Positions 19,285 through 28,617 of a stretch of DNA of 64,000 bases are shown piece after piece (position 1 is the stretch's first letter; every line of letters starts with the position of its first letter). The position numbers and the translations under genes were made by a program. The DNA lies in the NCBI RefSeq assembly GCF_022569295.1, contig NZ_JAKFIA010000001.1:1565001-1629000 (forward strand). Reading direction: 5' to 3'. The notes under the pieces were generated by a model. That model made no database searches and had not been told where the DNA came from. It was given only the letters and a program-made list of their open reading frames with translations. The stretch is from Pedomonas mirosovicensis. Its GTDB lineage: Bacteria > Pseudomonadota > Alphaproteobacteria > Sphingomonadales > Sphingomonadaceae.

Positions 19285-21258
19285 ATGTCCACATCCTCCA
19301 CGAACTTGGCGTGCGACTGGATGAAGTTGAAGCGATGCTCCGGCTTCTTGCCCATCAGCCGATCGACCAGATTGCGGACCTCGGCGCGCTCCTCATACTC
19401 CTCGGGCAGGGTGACCCGGAGCAGGGTGCGCTGGGCCGGGTCCATGGTGGTTTCCTTCAGCTGGGCGGGCGGCATTTCGCCAAGACCCTTGAACCGGCTG
19501 ATCTCCACCTTGCCTTTGCTGCTCTTGAAGACGGTCTTCATCAGCTCTTCGCGGTGCGCGTCGTCGCGGGCGTAGCGCACCGTGCCGCCCTGGGCGATGC
19601 GGTAGAGCGGCGGCTGGGCCAGGTACAGGCGGCCATCGCGCACCAGCCCCGGCATTTCCTGGAAGAAGAAGGTCATTAGAAGGGTTGCGATGTGGGCGCC
19701 GTCCACGTCGGCGTCCGTCATGATGATGATCTTCTCGTAGCGCAGGCTGGCCGGATCGTAGCGGTCGCGCACGCCGCAGCCGAGCGCCAGCGCCAGATCC
19801 TGAACTTCCTGGTTCTGGGCAATCTTGGCGGTGTTGGCCGAGGCCACGTTCAGGATCTTGCCGCGAATGGGCAGCACAGCCTGGAACTTGCGGTCGCGCG
19901 CCTGCTTGGCCGAGCCGCCTGCCGAGTCGCCCTCGACGATGAACAGCTCGGTGCCCTCGGAGGAGTCCGCCGCGCAGTCGGTCAGCTTGCCGGGTAGGCG
20001 CAGGTTGCGCTTGGAGGTGGCGGTCTTGCGCTTCACCTCCTTCTCCGCCTTGCGGCGCAGGCGCTCGTCCACCCGGTCGAGGATGAAGCCGAGCAGCGCC
20101 GAGGCGCGCTTCTGATCTTCCGTCAGCCAGTGGTCGAAGTGGTCGCGGATCGCCGATTCCACCAGCTTGGTCGCCTCGGGGGAGGTGAGGCGATCCTTGG
20201 TCTGGCTCTGGAACTGCGGATTGCGGATGAAGACCGAAAGCAGGATTTCAGCCCCGCCCATCACGTCGTCCGGCGTGATTTGGTCCGCCTTGCGCTGGCC
20301 GATGAGAGCGCCGAAGCCCTTGAGGCCGCGGCTCAGCGCCTGGCGCAGGCCCGCCTCGTGGGTGCCGCCCTGGGGCGTCGGGATGGTGTTGCAGAAGTAG
20401 GTGCCGCCGCCCTCGCCATAGACCGGCCAGGCAATGGCCCATTCCACCGAGCCCTGGCTGTCGGGAAAGTCGGCCCGGCCAGCGAAGATGTCGGAGGTCA
20501 CGCACTCCCGGTCGTCGATCACCTCCTTGAGGTGGTCGGCAAGGCCGCCGGGGAACTGGAACACCGCCTCGGCCGGGATGTCCTCACCCTTCAGCAGCTC
20601 GGGCGCGCACTTCCAGCAGAATCTCGACGCCCGCATAGAGGTAGGCCTTGGAGCGGGCGAGGCGATAGAGCCGCATCGGCTTGAAGCGCAGGTCCGGCCC
20701 GAAGATTTCGGTATCGGGCAGGAAGGTGGTGCGGGTGCCGCGCCGGTTGGGGGCCGCGCCTACCTCCTGAAGCTTGGAGGTGGGGGTCCCGCGCGAATAG
20801 GTCTGCCGGTAGAGCTTGCGGTCGCGCGCCACCTCGATGACAAGCTCGGAGGACAGCGCGTTCACCACCGAGATGCCGACGCCGTGCAGGCCGCCGGAGG
20901 TGGCGTAGGCCTTGTCCGAGAACTTGCCGCCCGAGTGCAGGGTGGTAAGGATGACCTCCAGCGCCGACTGCTTCGGATACTTGGGATGCGGGTCGATGGG
21001 GATGCCGCGCCCGTTGTCGCCGATGGTCAGCGAGCCATCCGCCGCCAGCTCGATCTCGATGCGGCTGGCGTGCCCGGCCACCGCCTCGTCCATGGAGTTG
21101 TCCAGCACCTCGGCGGCGAGGTGGTGGTAAGCCCGCTCGTCCGTGCCGCCGATGTACATGCCCGGCCGGCGACGCACGGGCTCAAGGCCCTCAAGAACTT
21201 CGATATCCTTGGCGGTGTAGGCCGTTGCCGCTGCCGCCTGCGAGAACAGATCCGTCAT
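19281..21258 (-). CDS. parE: DNA topoisomerase IV subunit B (frameshifted)
   Basis: ATPase subunit of topoisomerase IV, which with ParC decatenates daughter chromosomes. About 658 residues when repaired, normal for alphaproteobacterial ParE. GHKL ATPase motifs: EVLDNSMDEAVAG, DNGRGIPIDPHPK, GGLHGVGISVVNALS, RRGTRTTF. The Toprim domain carries EGDSAGGSAKQARDRKFQAV in two parts and IIIMTDADVDGAHI. ParE rather than GyrB is supported by RRRPGMYIGGTDERAYHH and the compact C-terminus ending KFVEDVDI. The frame breaks at 20616-20619: the reverse strand reads ATT-CTGC-TGG where ATT-CGC-TGG (EIRWKCAPEL) is expected. One base is extra and it is not in a homopolymer. As an essential gene it should not be broken. 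Confidence 0.92.
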
Positions 21259-21366
21259 GAAGCCGCTTATAGGGGAGACGAGGCGTTGCCGACAACGTGA
21301 TGTTGCAATGCGCCGCTCATCGACCGCCCATTTCTCTGGTTGATGGTTTGGGCGCGGATAAGAACA

Positions 21367-22128
21367 TTAATCGAACAACGCGTCAATGGCGTCTTGGTCG
21401 AGCAGTTCGTCGTCCGTCGCGCCATCGGCAGGTGTCGCCGACTCTGGCTTATCCTCCAACGGCATGGGCGTTTGAGTGCCTTGTTCCGCCGACATGCCGG
21501 CCGCAGGCGAGCGTTCGGGCGGGGGCGTTGCCGAGCCAAGCTCGGCCTGTGCCCGAGCAAAGAGCGTGTCCACCTGCGCCTGGGAGCCCAGCGTGCTGCT
21601 GCCGTTGATGAGGCCGCTGGCGTGAACGATGGCCGCCTGCACTTCCGCGGCAAGGGCGCGGACCGTGGGGCCAAGGGGGGAGGCCTCGCCCCGCAATAGG
21701 GCGCTAACGCCGGTCGACGCGACGCTGTTGAGCACGCCGATCGCCTCGTCGAACTGGGCGCGGATGCTTGGCGGGCTGAGATCATAGGCCTCAACCACCA
21801 GCGTCCAGTCCCGAAAGCCGCTGGCGGCGAAATGGTCCTGGTAGGTGCGGGGCTCCCAGTCCGCCAGTTCCTCCAGCAGGTCGGGGTCGTCCGCCGCCAG
21901 GTCGAGCAGCATGGACAGCTCGTTGTACTGATTGAGGAAGTCGGTGGAGAGGCCGGTGTCCGGATTGATGGTGTGAACGCGGGCGGCAATCTCGGCAAGG
22001 GTTGCCGGCCGTTCGGGCTGCGCTGGGCAAGTCACGGCAGTGTCACGGGCGGAGCGGCTGTAGGCCTGCTGGGCACGTTGTCCTGTCACGTCGGAGAAGT
22101 CCTGCTCGCAACTCAAAAACCGATACAA
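21367..22128 (-). CDS. hypothetical protein with C-terminal DQDAIDALFD motif
   Basis: 253-residue protein of unknown family. Residues 1-155 look helical and folded (LSTDFLNQYNELSMLLDLAAD, DHFAASGFRDWTLVVEAYDLS). Residues 155-235 are Ala/Pro/Glu-rich and probably disordered. It ends ELLDQDAIDALFD, which resembles the SQDEIDALF-type peptide found at the N-terminus of FliM and in CheZ-like proteins that bind phosphorylated CheY. If that resemblance is real, this could be a CheY-binding or chemotaxis-phosphatase-like protein, but nothing else in the window concerns motility. The first Met is at 22128; no signal peptide. Monocistronic, upstream of parE by 108 bp. Confidence 0.6.
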   Translation of the reverse strand: MYRFLSCEQDFSDVTGQRAQQAYSRSARDTAVTCPAQPERPATLAEIAARVHTINPDTGLSTDFLNQYNELSMLLDLAADDPDLLEELADWEPRTYQDHFAASGFRDWTLVVEAYDLSPPSIRAQFDEAIGVLNSVASTGVSALLRGEASPLGPTVRALAAEVQAAIVHASGLINGSSTLGSQAQVDTLFARAQAELGSATPPPERSPAAGMSAEQGTQTPMPLEDKPESATPADGATDDELLDQDAIDALFD

Positions 22129-22282
22129 GCTGCCCTGGAGGGCAGAGCAGACGATAATGGCGGGAAAGGGGTAAAGAGGGCGTTAAGGCAGGCATCTCGT
22201 AGGGAAGTTTCTAGCCAGTAACTTTCTATCCGGCGGCTGCATTTGTGCATTGCAATATTGATGCTGCAGTGCGATAAAGAAG

Positions 22283-22347
22283 ATCGCCGATAGGCGATTC
22301 TCCCCAAGACCTTTGATTGGCCGGGCTTCTCAGCCCGGCCTTTTTTA
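22283..22347 (+). ncRNA. candidate small RNA ending in a strong terminator
   Basis: A perfect intrinsic terminator (GGCCGGGC-TTCTCA-GCCCGGCC then TTTTTT, 22319-22347) stands alone in a 486-bp gap with no gene ending just before it on this strand. Upstream, TTGCAA and GATAAA spaced 17 bases could be a promoter (about 22251-22279). The short transcript would contain a stem ATCGCC-GATA-GGCGAT and an exposed CTCCCC that could pair with ribosome binding sites. No family recognised. Confidence 0.35.
22319..22347 (+). terminator. intrinsic terminator in the gap before the TorF porin gene
   Basis: Eight-bp GC stem (GGCCGGGC / GCCCGGCC), loop TTCTCA, then six T. Oriented on the plus strand. No coding gene on that strand ends nearby, so it implies an unannotated transcript. 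Confidence 0.85.
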
Positions 22348-22457
22348 TGCTCTCTGGAGCTTGCTAAAATCGCCGAAGGTGGGCGCGGGGGTTTCAATTC
22401 ATGTGTCTTGAATGCAACGGAATGGCGGTGTGCCATGGAACTGTCATGTTTCCCTCT

Positions 22458-22470
22458 TGTGCAATGCACA
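22458..22470. promoter_or_regulatory. palindrome TGTGCA-A-TGCACA upstream of the porin
   Basis: Perfect 6+6 inverted repeat around one base, 144 bp before the porin start. Operator-like. Related TGCA-rich inverted repeats occur at 22247-22272 and 23432-23453, on either side of the same gene. The binding protein is unknown. Confidence 0.4.
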
Positions 22471-22614
22471 CACATCGGGGACGCTGTGGTGTCGCCTGAG
22501 TAACGGGACCGGCCGGGCCCGAATTTGTATCGGACACCCGTATCTCCGTTGCGTTGTTTCTTGCCGCGCTGCCATTGGAGGCGGGTCTTGCAGCTCAAGG
22601 ACGGGAGATCTTGG

Positions 22615-23343
22615 ATGGTGATGAAGTCTGTAAAGTTTGCGCTACTGATGTCTGCATTGACGGGGGCCGCATCGGTTGCCCACGCCCAGGGGGTGGATGG
22701 GCCCTGGACGTTGAGCGCGAACGCGAGCCTTTATTCGGACTACCGCTTCCGCGGCGTGTCGCAGACGGAAGAGACGGTGGCCCTGCAGGGCGGGCTGGAT
22801 GCGAACTACGCCCTTGGGGAGAGCGTAAGCCTTTATGCCGGCACCTGGGGGTCGACCGGCGATAAGGATACGATCGGCGCGTCGGAAATCGATGTTTATG
22901 GCGGCTTGGCCGGCACGGCGGGCATGGTGAACTGGTCCCTTGGCGCCATCGGCTACGTCTACTCGGACGCTTCCGACCTCGACTACTATGAGTTGACCGG
23001 CGAGCTGGGCACGGAGTTCGGCCCGCTCGCGGCGGCGGTGGGCCTGGCCTATGCGCCGGATCAAAGCAACCTGGGCGATGACGACGGCCTTTATGTCTAT
23101 ACCAACCTTGGCCTTTCCGTGCCGAATTCCCCGGTCACGCTGACGGCCTCGCTGGGCTACGAGGACAACGCCTTCTACAGCAGCAAGTGGGACTGGAGCC
23201 TTGGCGCATCGGTGGCCTACAGGCAGTTCTCGTTTGGCGTTGCCTACGTCGATACGAACAAGAGCGCGCCCTACGCCAAGGGTGCGAAGATTCACGATGC
23301 GGCGGATGCGGCCCTCATTTTCTCGGTGGGCGCGAGCTTCTAG
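22615..23343 (+). CDS. TorF family putative outer-membrane porin
   Basis: Outer-membrane beta-barrel of about 242 residues with a signal peptide (cleavage after ASVAHAQ, about residue 25). The diagnostic opening SLYSDYRFRGVSQTEETVALQGG, seen in pieces, places it in the TorF / TIGR02001 family of small proteobacterial porin-like proteins. Alternating aromatic strands continue to the C-terminus, which ends VGASF with the terminal Phe that the Bam complex recognises. Start ATG 22615 (or ATG 22621) after ACGGGAGATC. It has its own terminator and palindromic sites upstream, and is convergent with glnA. Transported substrate unknown. Confidence 0.85.
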   Translation: MVMKSVKFALLMSALTGAASVAHAQGVDGPWTLSANASLYSDYRFRGVSQTEETVALQGGLDANYALGESVSLYAGTWGSTGDKDTIGASEIDVYGGLAGTAGMVNWSLGAIGYVYSDASDLDYYELTGELGTEFGPLAAAVGLAYAPDQSNLGDDDGLYVYTNLGLSVPNSPVTLTASLGYEDNAFYSSKWDWSLGASVAYRQFSFGVAYVDTNKSAPYAKGAKIHDAADAALIFSVGASF

Positions 23344-23372
23344 GCCTGCTGTAGCGCCGTTCTTGCTTAGTC

Positions 23373-23395
23373 ACGGCCCGGGTTTCCCGGGCCGT
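23373..23395 (+). terminator. terminator of the TorF porin gene
   Basis: ACGGCCCGGG and CCCGGGCCGT form a 10-bp stem with a TTT loop, 30 bp after the stop, followed by ATTGCTTTAT. Confidence 0.75.
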
Positions 23396-23431
23396 ATTGC
23401 TTTATGCCCTTGGTGCATGCCGAATTGTGCG

Positions 23432-23453
23432 CTGCAATATGATTGCATTGCAG
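23432..23453. repeat. inverted repeat CTGCAAT-N8-ATTGCAG
   Basis: Perfect 7+7 inverted repeat in the 384-bp gap between the porin and glnA 3' ends. Not followed by a T-run, so more likely a protein site than a terminator. Apart from this and the two terminators I see nothing else in the gap. Confidence 0.4.
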
Positions 23454-23665
23454 GGATGTAGTTTAAAGGCACCAGTTTCTGCGGTTAAAGTGTGCTTAAT
23501 TTGTCACGATGATTGAAGCAGGCCAGCCGGCTGCTTGTCCGCACATATTGCAAGGGCGTTGGGGCTGGGGAGCGCATGGGCGCCCGCCTGTTGCATGGCT
23601 GAAGGAAAGGGGTGTGCCGCTCTCCAAGTTCAACGAAAAATGCTGCGTTGCAACATAAAAGAAAA

Positions 23666-23690
23666 CCCGGCCGGAGAGTGTCCGGCCGGG
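23666..23690 (-). terminator. terminator of glnA
   Basis: CCCGGCCGGA and TCCGGCCGGG pair (10 bp, 5-base loop) 38 bp past the glnA stop; on the minus strand the stem is followed by TTTTCTTTTATG. Confidence 0.85.
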
Positions 23691-23727
23691 CTTCCTGCCC
23701 TCTGGCGAGGGCGGTTGGGATGCGCGG

Positions 23728-25146
23728 TTAGGCGCTGTAGTACATGTCGAACTCGATCGGGTGCGGCGTCATTTCGTAGCGCTCCACCTCTTCCATCTTC
23801 AGCGCGATGTAGCTGTCGATGAAGTCGTCGGAGAACACGCCGCCCTTGGTGAAGACCTTGCGGCCCTTGTCCAGCGCCTGCAGGGCTTCGCGCAGCGAGC
23901 CGCACACGGTCGGAACCTTCTTCAGCTCGCGCGGCGGCAGCTCGTAGAGGTTCTTGTCCATGGCCTCGCCTGGGTGGATCTTGTTCTCGATGCCATCGAG
24001 GCCGGCCATCATCAGGGCGGCGTAGGCCAGGTACGGGTTGGCGGTCGGATCCGGGAAGCGGACCTCGACGCGCTTGGCCTTCGGCGACGCGCCGTACGGA
24101 ATGCGGCAGGAGGCCGAGCGGTTGCGGCTGGAGTAGGCCAGCAGCACCGGCGCCTCGTAGCCCGGCACCAGACGCTTGTAGGAGTTGGTGGACGGGTTGG
24201 TGAAGGCGTTCAGGGCCTTGGCGTGCTTGATGATACCGCCGATGTAGTACAGCGCCATTTCCGACAGGCCGGCGTAGCCGTTGCCGGCGAACAGCGGCTT
24301 GCCGTCCTTCCAGATCGACTGGTGGACGTGCATGCCCGAGCCGTTGTCGCCCTTGATCGGCTTCGGCATGAAGGTCGCGGTCTTGCCGTAGGAGTGGGCG
24401 ACCATGTGGACCACATACTTGTAGAGCTGCATGCGGTCGGCGGTGGTGGTCATGGTGCCGAACATCAGGCCAAGCTCATGCTGGGACGGCGCCACCTCGT
24501 GGTGGTGCTTGTCCATCGGCAGGCCCATTTCGAGCAGGATGGTGGTCATCTCCGAGCGCAGGTCGTGGCCGCTGTCGACTGGGGCGACCGGGAAGTAGCC
24601 GCCCTTGATGCGCGGACGGTGGGCCAGGTTGCCCTCCGGGTAGCTGCGGCCGGAGTTCTGCGGCATCTCGATGTCGTCGATCGAGTAGCTCGCGCCGGTG
24701 TAGCCCACGTTGAACTTCACGTCATCGAACACGAAGAACTCGGCTTCCGGGCCGGTGAAGCAGGTGTCGCCGATCTTGGTGGCCTTCAGGTAGGCCTCGG
24801 CGCGCTTGGAAATAGCGCGCGGGCAGCGATCATAGAGTTCGCCGGTGGCCGGCTCGGCCACGTCGCAGAAGAGCACCAGCATCGGCTGGGCCGAGAACGG
24901 GTCGACATAAACCGCATCGAGGTCCGGCACGAGCATCATGTCGGACTCGTTGATGGCCTTCCAGCCTTCGATGGAGGAGCCGTCGAACATGAAGCCTTCG
25001 GCCAGGGTGTCGGCGTCGATGACCGTGGCGCTCATGGTCAGGTGCTGCCACTTGCCCTTCGGATCAGTGAAGCGAAGGTCAACCCACGCGATCTCCTGCT
25101 CCTTGATCATGGTCAGTACTTTGTTGACGGCAGCTTCGGTTGCCAT
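23728..25146 (-). CDS. glnA: type I glutamine synthetase
   Basis: Joins ammonia to glutamate with ATP; the central nitrogen-assimilation enzyme, a cytoplasmic dodecamer. 472 residues, typical GSI. N-terminal [14 protein letters not shown], then [14 protein letters not shown] with the active-site loop, [12 protein letters not shown] (metal Glu), [21 protein letters not shown] (metal residues), [18 protein letters not shown], and NRSASCRIP (Arg for glutamate/phosphate). NLYELPPRE near residue 400 holds the Tyr that GlnE adenylylates, so activity is probably controlled by adenylylation. It follows glnB by 52 bp in a glnBA operon under the sigma-54 promoter at 25.6 kb. Confidence 0.98.
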   Translation of the reverse strand: MATEAAVNKVLTMIKEQEIAWVDLRFTDPKGKWQHLTMSATVIDADTLAEGFMFDGSSIEGWKAINESDMMLVPDLDAVYVDPFSAQPMLVLFCDVAEPATGELYDRCPRAISKRAEAYLKATKIGDTCFTGPEAEFFVFDDVKFNVGYTGASYSIDDIEMPQNSGRSYPEGNLAHRPRIKGGYFPVAPVDSGHDLRSEMTTILLEMGLPMDKHHHEVAPSQHELGLMFGTMTTTADRMQLYKYVVHMVAHSYGKTATFMPKPIKGDNGSGMHVHQSIWKDGKPLFAGNGYAGLSEMALYYIGGIIKHAKALNAFTNPSTNSYKRLVPGYEAPVLLAYSSRNRSASCRIPYGASPKAKRVEVRFPDPTANPYLAYAALMMAGLDGIENKIHPGEAMDKNLYELPPRELKKVPTVCGSLREALQALDKGRKVFTKGGVFSDDFIDSYIALKMEEVERYEMTPHPIEFDMYYSA

Positions 25147-25198
25147 TTTACAAGATCCTTTAGAGTCTTCGGGTTGGTTTTGTGGCTGGAGGTAATCG

Positions 25199-25687
<489 letters not shown>

Positions 25688-25901
25688 TTAGGCAAGTGCT
25701 GCTTCGCTGGGCAGCCGGGGCGCTCCCCGGTTGGGCAGGGGAGGCGGGGCATGGTATGCTAGCGCTGTCTATTCGCGTCGGGGCGGTCTCTATATTGAGG
25801 CAGGCCGGGGCTTGGCCGGTCACTCGTGCGCCATCAGCGCGCCATATTTGAGGAAGAATGTTGCTCTCACATTAAGATTTCATTGCAAAGGCGTTACGGC
25901 A

Positions 25902-26666
25902 ATGCGTGCTATCATCCTGAGTGCGGGCCAAGGGTCGCGTCTGCTCCCCTGACGGCGGAACGCCCCAAATGCCTGATCGAGTTCTCCGGGCGGACTTTGC
26001 TGGACTGGCAGATCGACGCGCTGGCCGCCAATGGCGTGCGCGAGATCGTGGTCGTGGTCGGCTTCCAGGCCGCCAAGGTGGAAGAACATCTGGCCCGCCG
26101 GCAGGACCGGGATCTGAAGATTACCACCCTGTTCAATCCGTTCTTCCAGGTTGCGGACAACCTGGGTTCGGTGTGGCTGACCCGCCCGCTGATGCAGGAA
26201 GGGGACTTCCTCATCCTCAACGGCGACACGCTGGTAACGCCCGAGCTGGTGGCCGAGGTTCTGGCCCACGCCAAGGATGGCATCAACGTCACCATCGACG
26301 TGAAGCCCACCTATGACCTCGGACGACATGAAGGTGGTGAAGACCTCCGAGGGCCGTCTGCTGGCCATCGGCAAGACCCTGCCGCTCGAGCAGGTGAACG
26401 CCGAGTCCATCGGCTTCCTGGTGTTCAAGGGCTGGGGCGCCAAGTGCTTCGCCGACACGGTGGACGCGGTGATGCACACGGCCGAGGGCGTGAAGTCCTG
26501 GTATCTGCGGGTGATCGGCCGCATCGCCGAGAAGTTCGAGGTCAACACCGTCTCCATCGAGGGCCATGCGTGGGGCGAGGTGGACTTCCCCGCCGACGTG
26601 GCCCGCGCCCAGGCGCTCACCTCGCTGTGGGCGGGCGGCGCAAGGGAAGAGCGCCGCATCGCCTAA
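25902..26666 (+). CDS. sugar/choline-phosphate nucleotidyltransferase family protein (two frameshifts)
   Basis: NTP-transferase fold enzyme of about 254 residues once repaired. It opens MRAIILSAGQGSRLLP-LTAERPKCLIEF, with the nucleotide-binding G-x-G-x-R-L signature and the PKCL lysine, and has ILNGDTLV for the metal Asp and AWGEVDFPADV near the end. Compact architecture resembles LicC-like phosphocholine cytidylyltransferases and hexose-1-phosphate nucleotidyltransferases; the substrate is not clear. Frame breaks: four C at 25946-25949 where five are needed (LLPLTAERP), and CC at 26317-26318 where one C gives TYDSDDMKVV. Start ATG 25902. Ends at a strong terminator (26699-26718). No lipid or sugar operon is adjacent. 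Confidence 0.8.
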
Positions 26667-26696
26667 GGGCGCGCCGCTTGCGTGTCTCACGAATAG

Positions 26697-26762
26697 AGCA
26701 GGGGCCTTCGGGCCCCTGTTTTCGTTTCGCAGGGGCCCCCTGCAAGGGGATTGCCCCTCTGT
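26697..26762. repeat. terminator and degenerate paired-hairpin element, copy G
   Basis: Convergent gap between the nucleotidyltransferase and HIT genes. CAGGGGCC-TTCG-GGCCCCTG (26699-26718) is followed by TTTTCGTTT, so it is an intrinsic terminator with the same TTCGTTT tail as the other elements. A weaker second arm (GCAAGGGG-ATTG-CCCCT) lies just before the HIT stop. Confidence 0.6.
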
Positions 26763-26764
26763 GC

Positions 26765-27226
26765 TCAGCCCCGCTGCGGCCAGTGTTCCTTGAGGCAGGT
26801 GACGAGCCGCTGGGTCTGGGCGGCATCGAGCGTCAGGGCCTTGCCGAGATCCGGCGTCTTCGGCCAGCCGGCGTCTGCCACGTCGATGCCGCGGACCTCG
26901 CGCTCGCCGTTGTAGCGGGGGAAGACATGGAAGTGGACATGGCGGTCCACCATCATCAGCATCAGGTAGTTGATCTTCTCATACTCAACCACGGCCTTGA
27001 GCGCGGTCTCGATATCCCTGGTCGCCTGCGCCAGCTCGGCAAAGGCCTCGGCGGGTAGGTCGGGGAAGGCGGTAGCGTCGGACTTCGCGGCGAGAATCAA
27101 CGAGCCGAGCGTCACCTGCGCGGGCCGCAGCAGCACGATCCAGTGGTCGTAGGTGGCGACCTCGGTCGCGGGATATCCAAACTTTTGAATGGTTTCGTTC
27201 ATTTTCTCATTCATTTCGTCATCCAT
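26765..27226 (-). CDS. HIT family protein
   Basis: Histidine-triad nucleotide hydrolase/transferase of about 153 residues. The triad is visible as HVHFHVFPRY, preceded by MLMMVDR. The N-terminal half includes FGYPATEVATYDHWIVLLRPAQVTLGSLIL, typical of the bacterial subfamily with that extension. Several in-frame Met lie close together (27226, 27214, 27202); family alignment favours the most downstream one, MNETIQKFGYP. A start any further upstream would run into the tRNA-His gene and its promoter, so 27271 is unlikely. Substrates are usually AMP-linked compounds; none can be deduced here. Confidence 0.88.
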   Translation of the reverse strand: MDDEMNEKMNETIQKFGYPATEVATYDHWIVLLRPAQVTLGSLILAAKSDATAFPDLPAEAFAELAQATRDIETALKAVVEYEKINYLMLMMVDRHVHFHVFPRYNGEREVRGIDVADAGWPKTPDLGKALTLDAAQTQRLVTCLKEHWPQRG

Positions 27227-27229
27227 CTC

Positions 27230-27258
27230 TTGACGATTATCAACTTCGCTCGTAATGA
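27230..27258 (+). promoter_or_regulatory. sigma-70 promoter of tRNA-His
   Basis: TTGACG (27230-27235), 17-base spacer, TAATGA (27253-27258), 16 bp before the mature tRNA end. It overlaps the 5' region of the divergent HIT gene. Confidence 0.65.
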
Positions 27259-27274
27259 CGCAGCCCAACATCGT

Positions 27275-27352
27275 GGCGACCGTAGCTCAGTTGGTTAGAG
27301 CACTGGTTTGTGGTACCAGGGGTCGTGGGTTCGAACCCCATCGGTCGCCCCA
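27275..27352 (+). tRNA. tRNA-His (GTG)
   Basis: Full cloverleaf: extra 5' G at position -1 pairing with the C discriminator, acceptor GCGACCG / CGGTCGC, D arm with AGCTCAGTTGGTTAGAGC, anticodon arm CTGGT-TTGTGGT-ACCAG with anticodon GTG, and a T arm with TTCGAAC. CCA is encoded. The G-1 feature confirms histidine. About 350 bases of noncoding sequence follow, with small GC-rich inverted repeats (for example GAGGCGA / TCGCCTC near 27410-27440) and no gene that I can support. Confidence 0.97.
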
Positions 27353-27710
27353 ATATTTCCAAAGACTTAGGCCAAAAAAGGCCAATTCTCCAAACACTTT
27401 GAAACCTGAGGCGATGCCACTGGGCACTGTCGCCTCAACGCTGTGCGCCCCGTGCTGGTGGCCATGGTCCTGCCCGGCTTTTTCTGGCGCGGCTGCGGTG
27501 CGGCGGCCTGTACGGGCGCTGGCCCTGCTGACGGCCGCCCTCGTTATCGCTTTCCGGTAACACCTTCCAAGAGCTGAGCCCTTCTTCCGGGCGATGGATT
27601 GCCCCCGTAACGATACCTGCCTACGGTTCTTGTATATACAGGAGGAGCCGGGCAGGCCGCCCTCATGGGGACGGCCACGCGCCGGGCCTAAGGGGGAAGG
27701 GGACATCCGG

Positions 27711-28442
27711 ATGATCGATCTTGTTTACAGCATCGGCCTTGCCGTGCTGGGGGCGTTGCTGATTGCGGTGGCGGTTCGCGTGCTGCTGCGCGAGCGCGTG
27801 AATTTCCATGCCTTTGCGGGCGGCATGGCGGCCCTGTTGTTCTACTGGGCGGTGATCGTGGCGGGGAGCGAGACCCAGCGCATGATCCCGTTGCTCGCCG
27901 GCCTTTCCTGGAACTGGAGCGGGAAGGTGGTGACAATCGCGGCCGTGCTGCTGGCGATTGCCGTTCTGCCGTGGGTGACGCGGGAGGAGGCGGGCCTGCG
28001 CCTGCGGCTCAATCCCGGCAGCCTTGTCCCTGCGCTTGTCTGCGCGGCGCTGCTCTGCGCCCTCTCGTGGGGCGTGGAGGCATGGATGAACGACGGGCGG
28101 GACCTGTCGGCCGAACGGCTGCTGTATCAAGCCCTGATGCCGGGCATCGATGAGGAGCTGTTCTTCCGGGGGCTCCTGCTGGCGCTGCTGCTGCGCGCCT
28201 TTGATGAACGCTGGTCGTTCCTCGGCGCGCCGGTTGGTCCGGCCGCGCTGGTCGTCACCTTCATCTTCGCGGCGGGGCATGGCCTTGGCGTCGCCGATGG
28301 TCAGATCCGGTTCGATGCCCTGCCGTTCTGCATGACCGGCGCGCTCGGCTTCGGCCTGCTGTGGCTTCGCCAGCGCACGGGCAGCGTGTGGCCCGCCATT
28401 TTGGCGCACAACCTCATCAACGTCGGCAACTCGTTTTTCTAG
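27711..28442 (+). CDS. CPBP family intramembrane glutamic endopeptidase
   Basis: Polytopic membrane protein of 243 residues. The three CPBP/Abi active-site motifs are present in order: DEELFFRG (E-E-x3-R), FIFAAGHGL (F-x3-H) and AHNLINVGN (H-x3-N/D) close to the C-terminus. There are about seven hydrophobic helices. Relatives of Rce1 cut membrane-bound substrates or act in bacteriocin immunity and protein secretion. ATG 27711 follows a strong AGGGGGAAGGGG ribosome site. The gene precedes the iron-uptake receptor by 175 bp, with a promoter between them, so it is probably separate from that system. Confidence 0.88.
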   Translation: MIDLVYSIGLAVLGALLIAVAVRVLLRERVNFHAFAGGMAALLFYWAVIVAGSETQRMIPLLAGLSWNWSGKVVTIAAVLLAIAVLPWVTREEAGLRLRLNPGSLVPALVCAALLCALSWGVEAWMNDGRDLSAERLLYQALMPGIDEELFFRGLLLALLLRAFDERWSFLGAPVGPAALVVTFIFAAGHGLGVADGQIRFDALPFCMTGALGFGLLWLRQRTGSVWPAILAHNLINVGNSFF

Positions 28443-28543
28443 GCGTTTCCAGGCGTCCGGGCCGGGCCGCAGCGGGGCTGCGGCCCGTTTCGGCCCGTGC
28501 AAACCCTTGTTGCGATTTCTTCGCATTTTCGACGTCAGGCTCA

Positions 28544-28572
28544 TTGACTCTCCGTCAGGATGCCCCTAATCG
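28544..28572 (+). promoter_or_regulatory. sigma-70 promoter of the TonB-dependent receptor
   Basis: TTGACT (28544-28549), 17-base spacer, TAATCG (28567-28572). It lies directly upstream of a Fur-like site, so repression by iron-loaded Fur is likely. Confidence 0.5.
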
Positions 28573-28581
28573 ATCATGGAA

Positions 28582-28597
28582 ATGCGAATTATTATCA
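28582..28597 (+). promoter_or_regulatory. Fur-like operator
   Basis: ATGCGAATTATTATCA resembles the TGCGAAT-ATT core of Fur boxes and sits just after the predicted -10 element, 21 bp before the receptor start. The downstream genes are iron-uptake genes, which supports the call. Not tested against a matrix. Confidence 0.5.
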
Positions 28598-28617
28598 AAA
28601 ACAGGGGTTAATTCTGC

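Noticed and set aside
27418-27560. Possible small membrane peptide after tRNA-His
   Set aside because: One frame ends in LALLTAALVIAFR, which looks hydrophobic, but the upstream part is only plausible if another frameshift is assumed. Not enough support.
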